Position numbers and translations under genes: made by a program | Assembly: GCA_023078555.1 (NCBI GenBank) | Contig: JALAAN010000010.1 | Span: forward strand, 1,488,001-1,552,000 | Length of the DNA: 64,000 nt | Reading direction: 5' to 3' | Origin: Ulva prolifera | Taxonomy: Eukaryota; Chlorophyta; Ulvophyceae; Ulvales; Ulvaceae | Part shown: positions 55,552-64,000 of the stretch, piece by piece | How the letters are laid out: each line of letters opens with the position of its first letter | Numbering within the stretch: position 1 is the stretch's first letter | Notes under the pieces: model-generated | Database searches by the model: none | Seen by the model: only the letters and a program-made list of their open reading frames with translations | Told to the model about the DNA's origin: nothing

Positions 55552-58500
55552 CGCCCCCATAGTCTAGGCACAACGCCAAGCGTCTGACGATGCTTCTCAA
55601 ACATCTGTTGCGACAGTGGCTTCGTTAAAACATCAGCTGGATTGTCAGCTGTTGGAACTGGTATGAACCTCATCTGCTGTCGCTTCACCTTCTCTCTCAC
55701 ATGATGAAAAACAATTTCTATGTGCTTAGTCCGGGCAGCTGAAAGTGGATCTTCAATTAAACTCTTCGCTGCCCTGTTGTCAATCCCTATTGGTATACAA
55801 GCAGGAGGAAGGCCCACTTGAGGAGCCATGTCGTACAGATACTATACTTCTTTTGCAATCTCTCCTGCTGCTATGTATTCTGCTTCTGATGATGAGCGAC
55901 TCACGGTGGCCTGCTTGGAACACTTCCAAACAATGCTACCTATGCCGCACTTCACAATGAAGCCTGTCGTTGATTTCCTTGTATACACACAACCAGCCCA
56001 ATCAGAATCACAGAAACCATGCAATGCACATTCAGGGCCTCCTAGTCTCAAGCTGTAGGAAGCAGTGCCATGCAGGTATAGCAGCACATCTTTCAGCCTA
56101 GCAAAGTTGCTGCATGTTGGCTGAGCAGTAAATCTGGCCAGGTAGGAGACAGCGAACGCAACATCTGGCCTGGTGTGGTTGGCAATGTGGAGAAGAGCTC
56201 CCACAATAGACTTGTACTGCGAAATGGCGGTTGGATCTGTGATTGTTTGACCTGATGGGTCTTTATATACATTGACGATCATTGGGATTGACACTGGCCA
56301 TGCATCTTGAAGATTGTGCTCATCAATCAGCTTTTCAATGTGGCGTTGCTGCTTTAAGTAGACGAGCTTCTGTTGGCGCTTTTGTTGAATCGACATTTGC
56401 AGGAAGAACTTTGACTCACCCAGATCTTTCCCAGGGAATTTGAGCAAGATTGCTTGCTTGATCTTCTGAACGCTGCTCAATTTCTTGGCAGCAATCTGAA
56501 TGTCGTCCACATAACAAAGGAGGAGGACAAAGCCGAGTTGCTCAGAGAACAACATGAATAATGCACCATCGCTCTTGTTCTGGACAAATCCCAGGAAGAC
56601 AATGTGGGCTGAAAGCAGCTTGTTCCACACACGTGGAGCCTGCTTGAGGCCATACAGACTCTTGTTCAAGAGACAAGCACGGCCTGTGTTATCATCATAT
56701 CCCGCTGGCTGTTGCATGAATATCTGCTCTTCTAGATCGCCCTGGATGAAGGCATTTTTGATATCAATGGCATGGCACTCAAGATCGAAGCTCGCCACGA
56801 TAGAGAAGAACAGGCGGACTGTGCTTGCACGCACAACTGGAGAAAAGACTGCATTGTAGTCTACTCCAGGTCTTTGAAAGAAGCCTTTGATCACAAGGCG
56901 CACTTTGTAGCGCTCAATTGAACCATCTGCGTTCAACTTCCTCTTGAACACCCATTTGGATGGAATGGCCTTTTTGTCACGTGGCACTGCCATGAGTTCC
57001 CACGCATTCATTGACACGAGAGAATTGTACTCCTCATCAGCTGCAACTTGCCAAAACGGCGCTTCAGGTCCAGCAAGTGCTGCTTCAATGGTCAAGGGCT
57101 CAGGAGCAAGCCCTACAGCCGAAAATTCACATGGGCGTTGCGTGGGAGACCGTGCATGAATTGCCGATAAGGATCCTGAGGTGGCTGTCGTTTGCGCGGA
57201 GGATTGCGCCGTGGCATGACGGGTTGCACGGCGGACTCATCAGAAGGTTCCTCTTCTGGAGCTGCATCCTCAGGCGCTTGCTCTTGTTCATCATAGAGCG
57301 GATTTGTCGACATGAGTGGCTGCACATGCGCCGGCGGCAATGGCAGAGAAATTTGCTGCTACAATTGCTGCTGAATCTGAGGCTGTGATTGCGATGCTGC
57401 TTGTGGTGGCGCTTGCGGTGGCGCTTGTGGCGGCGCTGCTGCGTCCATCACATCTGACAACATGTCGAAGCGATCATCGCTTGCTGGTGCTGCCGACTCA
57501 TCAAACCTCACATCTCTGGAGATCTGGACCTTGCCATCAGGAAGCAGGATTCTGAATGCTTTGAAATTTGGCTGAGCATAGCCAAGATGCTTACCCACGA
57601 CTGCTTTGGCTGGGAGTTGACCTTTCTTGCGCTTCTCGGATGGGACTCGCACGAAGCACGTGCAGCCCCAGATGTGCAAATTGCTGATATTAGGCTTGGT
57701 GCCTTTCAGGAGCTGCCATGATGATGGCTCACCTTCACTGGACATGATGTTGGACAGGTACACGGCATGCATTGCTGCCTCTGCCCAATACTTCTTCTTT
57801 AAGCCTGCATCTGCCATCAGAGAGTCACGCAAAGCTGAGCAAGAGCCGATGCCTCGCTCTGCATGCCCATTCTCAGCTGGGCTGTAGCCTGATGTTTCTT
57901 GTGACTCAATGTGCCTGTCATTGAGGAAGGACTGCACTTTGTTGGACAGAAACACTGTGTCGCGATCAAAGCGCACGGCACGAACAGTGGCATTGTACTT
58001 CTTCTCAAGTTTCGGAATGAGATTCATCAGTGCATCTGCTGCATCAGATTTTCTGGCAATCGGGACGATGACTTTATAGCCACTGAAGTCATCAACGACC
58101 ATCAGGTAGTAATTGGCACCACCTGCGGATGTTTCAAATGGTCCTGCGATATCAGTGTGCAGACGCTCCAGCTTGGCAGATGCTCTGCGGTGTGTTGCGG
58201 GAAATGATTCTCTATTCATCCTCCCTATTGCACACGGGGTGCACACAGCTGTTGACTTGAGCTGTTCATCAAACACACGAGCTGGGGGCAGGCCTTGCAC
58301 AGTCTCTCCTCGGGACATCTTTGCCAAGGTGCTGTGGCCTGCATGGCCGAATCTGCGATGCCATATGATGGCATCATTCACATGGGATGCAGCAGCAGCC
58401 TGTATCACCTGATCTGAGATGATCGGCTCACACTGTACACAGTAGAGACGATTGACTTTGTCGCCTCTCAAGAGCTGCTTGGAGCCATTGCAAAGAATAA

Positions 58501-59347
58501 TCTTGTCTTTCTCGCCTGTGTACGAGAGCCCTGCTTCATCAGCACGGCTGAGAGATATCAGATTGTCTTGCAGCTTCGGAACAAGCAGCACATTCTTCAG
58601 CTCGACCTCTTCACCGCAATGATTGGTCAGCTTGACTGTGCCAACGGCTGAAACTTCCTCGGTCTGGTTGTTGGCTACAGTACATGTTGATTGCATGGCA
58701 GTAATGTCATGCAGATACTCAGCTCGATTCACCATGTGATCGGTAGCTGCTGAATCAAAGAGCCATGTGGACTCTTGTGAGGACGCAGCATTTGCAATGC
58801 AAACAAATGCGCTGGTGCTTGGAGGGCCAGATGCTTGATTAGCATTGGCACCAGAACCTCTGCCACTGCCACGATATCCACGGCCACGGCCTCGGCCACG
58901 GCCTCTGCCACGGCCTCTACCACGGCCTGCGCCTCGGCCAGCATTGGAATCATTCTCATAGGAAAGCTGATCATTCTTCAGTTTGAAGCACTGGAGAATC
59001 TGATGGCCTGGTCTGTGGCAATACTCACATTGAGGTCTCTGATCTGAGCTTATCTGATAAGCTCCGGACCGGGATGATGATGACGTGTCATGCAGCTTCT
59101 GATAGAAGGTGCCTCTGAGATTCTCAGTCACGTCATCAAATGAGGGCAGAGTGGGCCGAGCCGATGTGGCTTGAGCCCATGATGAGAAGTCAGATTCATC
59201 AAGAGCAGCTAGAAATGTGAGAACAAACTCGTCTTCCTTGTGCATTTGTGCTGAGATCAATTCAGCACGTAAATGCTCTGCTCTGGTGATGAAGGTGTCG
59301 AGTGACTCATCAGCATTTTTCCTGAAGCTTGGGCGCTTTTCCTGACA
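55243..59347 (-). mobile_element. Ty1/copia LTR retrotransposon fossil nested in an older copia
   Basis: Parts on the - strand, in copia order: gag with a CX2CX4HX4C zinc knuckle and a Gly-Arg run (about 59340-58730), aspartic protease (DSAATDHM), GAG-pre-integrase and integrase core (about 58430-57600), reverse transcriptase with YVDD (about 57100-56300), RNase H (about 56080-55540), polypurine tract (55552-55561) and 3' LTR (55243-55551, TG...CA). I see no 5' LTR in place. It has a few breaks and is otherwise well preserved, so it is fairly young. A solo LTR of the same family lies at 59414-59710. Confidence 0.9.
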
Positions 59348-59863
59348 TGGTATCGATGAGAGTGGTCATAGAGAGGATCTTAACCTCCATAGACTCAGGT
59401 TCGAATCCGGGTATGTTGAGAGAAGTGTGTTTAGCCTAGTGCTGAGCGCCCGCTGAGTAGACATGCTGACTCGCGCTGACTCGTGCTGAGTCAATGTAGC
59501 GGCTAATGCATATCATGTAGCAACAGTGTGCTAGTGGTCATGACTGTGGGATATTGATCTGCATATAGTGTAGCTTAGTTAGTGAGCATCACAGAGTGCT
59601 TGCTAACGACCCACATGTCGTGACAGGTGTGACCTCAAACTCATTGCGTCAATATGTCGCCATCTCTCATGTAACACAGAGTGCTTGCTAACGACCCACA
59701 TGTCGTGACAGGGTAGCTGCACCCGGATCCGCGTCCGCCTCCAAGTTTGTCTCCTCGGATCCTAGTCAGCGGTCCTTGAGTGAGGGGGGGTGTCATGATG
59801 AGTCATCAAGCACTCAAGTACATATATGACCAGATCCTCGAAGGAAGTAGTACACCTTCGGGT
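59348..59863 (+). mobile_element. tRNA-derived SINE carrying a solo LTR
   Basis: The 17-base sequence GGGCGCTTTTCCTGACA stands at 59331-59347 and again at 59864-59880, a target-site duplication. The insert begins with a tRNA-like head: an A-box-like TGAGAGTGGTCA (about 59356-59367), an anticodon-like arm with loop ATCTTAA (CTT, Lys-like), and an exact RNA polymerase III B box, GGTTCGAATCC (59398-59408). Six bases later the head is split by a 297-base solo LTR with its own 5-base duplication (GGGTA). Without that LTR the SINE is about 214 bases, with an unrelated tail ending ACACCTTCGGGT. It is inserted in the gag region of the copia. Confidence 0.8.
59414..59710 (+). repeat. Solo LTR (copia family of the nested element)
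   Basis: Starts TGTTGAGAG and ends GTCGTGACA, flanked by GGGTA on both sides (59409-59413 and 59711-59715). It matches the 3' LTR at 55243-55551 in opposite orientation. It is the product of LTR-LTR recombination after an insertion into the SINE. Confidence 0.9.
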
Positions 59864-59953
59864 GGGCGCTTTTCCTGACAAGGCCTGCATAGGACACTCC
59901 ACAGTCAGCCGCGGCTGATGTGTCCTGATCGCAAGCTGAAACATCATGTCATG

Positions 59954-60063
59954 TAAGTTACACATATCTGGCCATTGTATGGCAAAGCAAACAGACAACA
60001 TCAAGCCAACCCAGCGACCGGCCGCCACACCAGCAACCACAAGAAAGCGTCACAGCCAAAAAA
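59954..60063 (+). mobile_element. LINE 3'-tail copy
   Basis: Reverse complement of the tail family. CTGAAACATCA occurs on both sides (about 59937-59947 and 60066-60076), an 11-base target duplication. Inserted in the linker of the older copia. Confidence 0.88.
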
Positions 60064-60470
60064 TCTGAAACATCAATAGCAGCTAACACTGTCTCACTAC
60101 TAGCAATGTCAGAGCCCGCAGGCTCATGCATATGCACAGCTGCTACATCCGCAGCCAATGGAACAAGGCGTCTGCGTACAAGAGGATTGATTTTTATGCG
60201 AGGCAAGGCGGCTGGAATGGCCCTCACCTCATCAGGCAAATCAACCCCGACAGCGGCTGAGGGGTCCGGGACCTCTCCCCCTAATTCGGACCCGGTCTCC
60301 ACCTCATCTGGCTCATCCTCCCAGAAGGGCCTCGGCGCCTCTGCTCCTTGCAGGGGCTGAGCGACTGTCCCTGCGCCAGATGCTGAGGCCGCTGCCGAAT
60401 TACTTCCGAAACGGACCCGCTGAGCCTCCAGATTCTGATGGGCCGCAGCCTGTTCATCATCTGAGATCAC

Positions 60471-60577
60471 TAAGTTACACATATCTGGCCATTGTATGGC
60501 AAAGCAAACAAACAACATCAAGCCAACCCAGCGACCGGCTGCCACACCAGCAACCACAAGAAAGCAACACAGCAAAA
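60471..60577 (+). mobile_element. LINE 3'-tail copy
   Basis: TAAGTTACACATATCTGGCC at the left end, flanked by ATCATCTGAGAT at 60456-60467 and 60578-60589. Confidence 0.9.
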
Positions 60578-61020
60578 ATCATCTGAGATGGTGTAGTCCA
60601 TGCGCTGTTCATCATCATCATCATTAGATGCCAGGACCATCGTCGTCCTCATCCATGTCATCATTAGACGCACTGACAGACACTTGAACAGGAAACGCAG
60701 CTTCTACACCAGGGTCGTGCAATACAGCGTTGCGCGTGGCAACGTATCTCGCAGTGCGAGACGGCGTAGCCACAGGGTGATGCACTTCACCACGCACACG
60801 AGGGGGGACAGGGACATCGGGATGGGCAGCAGCTCTGGAGGTCGCACGCGTGCGATGCAGAGTCACTCTGGCCATTTCCGGTGTGGCCCGGGAGGGGTCA
60901 CGCCGAATTATCTCCGCAGAGGAGCCAGCCCTAAACCGTGGAGAATACACATCAGCACTGGGGCTAGGATCGTCCTGACGGAAAGTCATCTCCATGACAG
61001 GAACCCTACCATGACCGGGC

Positions 61021-61081
61021 GATGGGTTGGCTTGATGTTGTTTGTTTGCTTTGCCATACAATGGCCAGATATGTGTAACTT
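61021..61081 (-). mobile_element. LINE 3'-tail copy (short)
   Basis: Only about 60 bases of the 3' end remain, flanked by CCATGACCGGG (61009-61019 and 61086-61096). Confidence 0.88.
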
Positions 61082-61096
61082 ATGACCATGACCGGG

Positions 61097-61160
61097 CGCT
61101 GGGTTGGCTTGATGTTGTCTGTTTGCTTTGCCATACAATGGCCAGATATGTGTAACTTAA
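61097..61160 (-). mobile_element. LINE 3'-tail copy (short), second insertion at the same site
   Basis: Directly follows the previous copy and shares its duplicated target: CCATGACCGGG at 61086-61096 and 61165-61175. Two insertions into one site, or a tandem duplication of one. Confidence 0.85.
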
Positions 61161-62524
61161 TACACCATGACCGGGGGGGGGGGGGGGGTGTGAAGCTGGT
61201 CACGCAGACGGCGCAACACTCCCCCGTCATACGTGTGATCAGACAAGAAAGGGGGGACATCACTATCTGTCACACGCTCGCCCTCATTGTCCCCCTCAAA
61301 GGCAACTTTGTAAGAGTTCGCAAACTCCGCAGGCTCCCTCTTATCCACAACAGCGGACGCATCGTACTTACGTACGTGGCGGATCATCTGATCCGCAGTG
61401 CAAATCACCTGACGCACAACAAAAACCCTACCCCCAGGAACATCTCGGGCGTACACACGCTGCATGCTAGGGCCCAGCCCGGACCCCACCCAGTATGCAA
61501 GGACACCCCGCGGGGACAACTTCCGCAGCTTGTCGTCCCTGGGATATGCATACTGATACACCTCAACCCCCCACGGACGCTGCTGCCGCAGCAGATCTTG
61601 GAACCCCTCAACGGAGGTGTCCCGGAAAAAGGACATGTAAGGAATGATATCCTTGTCACAAGACCGCACTAAAAACTCGTCTAACTCTGTCGACGCAAGC
61701 AACTTGTACTTGCGCTTTTCCTCATCCCTCAACTTATCGCGCTCGGCCTTTTTCATGCGCTTTGTGCCCTTTTCAGCTTCAGACACATCTGCCGCAGCGT
61801 TGATGGCATGCTGAGCTTTCTGGGACTTTAGAATAAGTGCCACTTTGTCATGGTACAACGCCGAGCGCGGCGTGAGATTGTGGCCATGTACAACACTGGC
61901 GAGACATTCTATCCACAGGAACAGAGGCAGGCCACTCGCAAGCAGCACTGCACGGAGTGACTCAAGAGAGATTCCGATTCTCCGCTCGATCATGTCATTA
62001 CAGCGATGATCAGCTGTGGGGGTTAAGCGGTGAGTGATGCCACAACGCTGGAGGTAGAGTTTCAAGGCCTCAACCATGAACTCTCACCCTTTGTCGGTGT
62101 GTAGGATGCGCGCACCCGGTTCACCTGGCTTCACCACATTTACCCGAATGCGTTCAATAATATAAGAGATCATGGCCGCAGCCTCACTCTTTTTGCGCAG
62201 ACCGACCACGAAAGTATAGGGGGTAAAGGCACACATCACGAACAAAGCATATTTCACACCTCCAATTCGTACTGGAGTGACAGGACCAGCTAAATCGGCG
62301 TGCAGTCGCTCACCAGGCCACTTGGCCTGGCCCATGAGCTCACGATCATTGGCAGAGAAGTTACCCGCAGGCACTTTGCCAATTCTGCAGCCGTGACACC
62401 GATTTCCCAAAGGCTCGGAATCGACACTCAAATTCAAATGACCATAAAAATCAGCGTTGGATTGCATGCACTTGAGAACCCAATATGACTGATGAAATGA
62501 CAAATGCGCTATGAAAGCCTCGTA

Positions 62525-64000
62525 TGTTACACATATCTGGCCATTGTATGGCAAAGCAAACAGACAACAGCAAGCCAACCCAGCGACCGGCCGCCACACC
62601 AGCAACCACAAGAAAGCATCACAGCCAAAAACCCCAGACAACAACCAACCACAAATGCATCAAACGCCCCACGGCCAGAGCACTCAACCCACAAAGTCAT
62701 CCACCGGCACATCAAAACCATGGGTGAAATGCTTGCCGCACGACCGGGCGACGGCCGTCAGTGTGCGCGCATACATTGTCGCATTGCCCTTCTGCAACAC
62801 ACACGAAAGCAACCTGTACGCATTCATCACAAACACCGACTTGGAGACCCAACCTGATGCCGCAGCAATCTCACCCAACTCCCTGATGTACTCCTCAGCC
62901 CGCGGCCCGAACTTCCCATAGGACTCAACGGCAAACGGAACAAACTCATACTGCGGCTTATCAGCAAACTTCTCCCAATCAGCCCGCTTGAGCTTCTCCG
63001 CGACCTTCGCCGCCGAGGCATCCTCCCGGTGCGACCCCCTACTCAAAGCTTTCTTCCCGAGCGGGTGCGTCACCGTCACGTCCACCATGACATGACGCCC
63101 CCCCGGCAAGATCGCGAGGATGTCCGCTCGGTGCTCCCCCACGGCCCCTGCTGCGTGCTCCCCATGCACGCCGGCATACGGCGGCTCCATGCTCGTGGTC
63201 ACCGAAGCACAAGAATGAAGATGGCGCATTGCAAGAGCAAAATCATCATGGCGCGACGAAATATCCTGTTGTTTCGGGTACACAGCATAGCATGGTCTCC
63301 GCGTCCGACGCTCTCGCCGGAGCAATCGCATGGCGGCATCTCCACGGGGCCGCTGACTCGCTCACCGAGGCCGTGGGGCGTTTGATGCATTTGTGGTTGG
63401 TTGTTGTCTGGGGTTTTTTTGCTGTGTTGCTTTCTTGTGATTACTGGTGTGGCAGCCGGTCGCTGGAATGGCTTGATGTTGTTTGTTTGCTTTGCCATAC
63501 AATGGCCAGATATGTGTAACTTATGAACGCTCACCGAGGCGGTGGCGAAGGATGGTGGTGAGGGAGTGATTACCGATGGTGGTGTACAGCCGCCGCCGGC
63601 CAGGGAGGGCGGACAAAAAGGCGCTGCCAGGGGCACCGCGGGCACTGCGCACTCGAGCAGCACCGAGCCTGCCTGCCTCTGTGCTCAAGTCCATGCCATC
63701 CAGGAACGCCTTGCCGGCCTTGTCACCCATGGACCTAGACACTGCATGCTGCAAAAAGGGGAGAACATGACGCACTCCTTTGCTGGAGAAGTCCGCCGGT
63801 GAGCCACCGTCGATCTTGTCGGAGACCTTCGTGACCCACTCCTCGACGTCGGGCAAGACGCCGCGGATGCAGTCCCAGTCGCGCTGCATCGCCGGCGCGG
63901 CAGGCCCGTCGAGCCCCTGGAACACGGCAGGGCCGTCAGCAACGACCCGTTGAGCCACCGCGACGCCAGTGAGCAACGCTGCTTTCGCCTCAACTGGGTG
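62525..64000 (-). mobile_element. Non-LTR (LINE) retrotransposon, 3' half with RLE-like C-terminus
   Basis: Read from the right edge on the - strand. The region after the reverse transcriptase includes SAFLSALPGRRRLYTTIG and TILRHRLGER. It is interrupted by a LINE-tail insertion (about 63371-63523) and resumes with a zinc motif, CDCSGESVGRGDHAMLC. A frame change near 63285 leads into YPKQQDISSRHDDFALAMRH, RADILAILPGGRHVMVDVTV, EKLKRADWEKFADKPQYEFV and PFAVESYG, ending VPVDDFVG and a stop near 62687. The D-x(n)-DVTV...K layout fits a restriction-enzyme-like endonuclease as in R2/CRE-type elements. The 3' UTR (62525 to about 62688) ends GATATGTGTAACATA with no A tail. It is damaged by the insertion and at least one frameshift. 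The 5' half lies outside the window. Confidence 0.78.
63371..63523 (-). mobile_element. LINE 3'-tail copy inserted in the LINE itself
   Basis: CGTGGGGCGTTTGATGCATT to TGTGTAACTTATGAA, flanked on both sides by the 13-base CGCTCACCGAGGC (about 63358-63370 and 63524-63536). A truncated family member has jumped into the coding region of a longer one. Confidence 0.88.

Larger units (their letters stand above)
54267..62524 (-). mobile_element. Ty1/copia LTR retrotransposon fossil, split by later insertions
   Basis: Read on the - strand: integrase-like region (about 62480-61160, with zinc-type HxxC remains and an integrase core), a proline/acidic linker (to about 59880), then, beyond a second copia inserted into it, the start of the reverse transcriptase and the RNase H end (about 55240-54545), a polypurine tract (54517-54528) and a 3' LTR (about 54267-54516, TG...CA ends). 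Several LINE-tail copies and the second copia lie inside it. It is broken in many places and incomplete. It is older than the element nested in it. Confidence 0.75.

Noticed and set aside
59349-59422. Functional tRNA-Lys(CTT) gene
   Set aside because: The head resembles a tRNA, but the T stem and acceptor stem pair poorly, it is split by an LTR and it is flanked by a 17-bp target duplication, so it is a SINE head.
55243-59710. 55243-55551 and 59414-59710 as the two LTRs of one element
   Set aside because: They are in opposite orientation, and the latter has its own 5-bp flanking duplication, so it is an independent solo LTR.

Overview
This is nuclear DNA from a GC-rich eukaryote, most likely a unicellular alga. 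The genes are split by spliceosomal introns and encode eukaryote-only proteins: a 19S proteasome subunit, an ER glucosyltransferase of N-glycan assembly, a 3-ketodihydrosphingosine reductase, an MRS2 magnesium channel and a mitochondrial ribosomal protein. Two further genes (a SirB1-like protein and a membrane protein like Arabidopsis At5g03900) belong to families I know mainly from plastid-bearing organisms. I cannot settle green lineage versus haptophyte or another algal group. For most genes I resolved every exon, and the exon lengths sum to an intact frame. Introns are mostly phase 0 (27 of 33 placed). Their 5' splice sites mostly read GTGCG rather than GTRAG, and three introns begin with GC.

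Layout. 1-11.4 kb: the last exon of an unknown membrane protein, a SirB1-like/TPR gene, a KDSR-type reductase and an 84-bp x 20 minisatellite that is open in several frames. 12.8-15.2 kb: proteasome subunit RPN7. 18.6-31.9 kb: a tandem cluster of four Kunitz/BPTI protease-inhibitor genes on the + strand: a six-domain gene, a wrecked copy, an eight-domain gene and a decayed or neofunctionalised copy. 33.2-36.5 kb (-): MRS2. 41.3-43.9 kb (-): ALG10, divergent from mitochondrial uL11 (44.6-45.4 kb, +). 46.4-50.2 kb (-): the At5g03900-like membrane protein. 36.5-41.3 kb is gene-free and looks less GC-rich.

50.8-64 kb is a retroelement graveyard. It holds a 2.7-kb fold-back element with ~920-bp near-identical arms, two nested Ty1/copia fossils, a tRNA-derived SINE containing a solo LTR, and the 3' half of a non-LTR (LINE) element. 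At least eight short repeats spread over 10 kb are best read as 5'-truncated copies of that LINE's 3' tail, most with 10-16-bp target-site duplications.

The housekeeping genes form no common pathway. The Kunitz cluster is the one clear functional unit: secreted, multi-headed serine-protease inhibitors whose P1 residues vary between Lys/Arg, Glu/Asp and Leu, suggesting defence against, or control of, extracellular proteases. The best candidates for something undescribed are the fold-back element with its LINE tail, the tailless LINE family with its truncated copies, the SINE, and the GC-AG intron class with an invariant CAG|GCGCGC donor.
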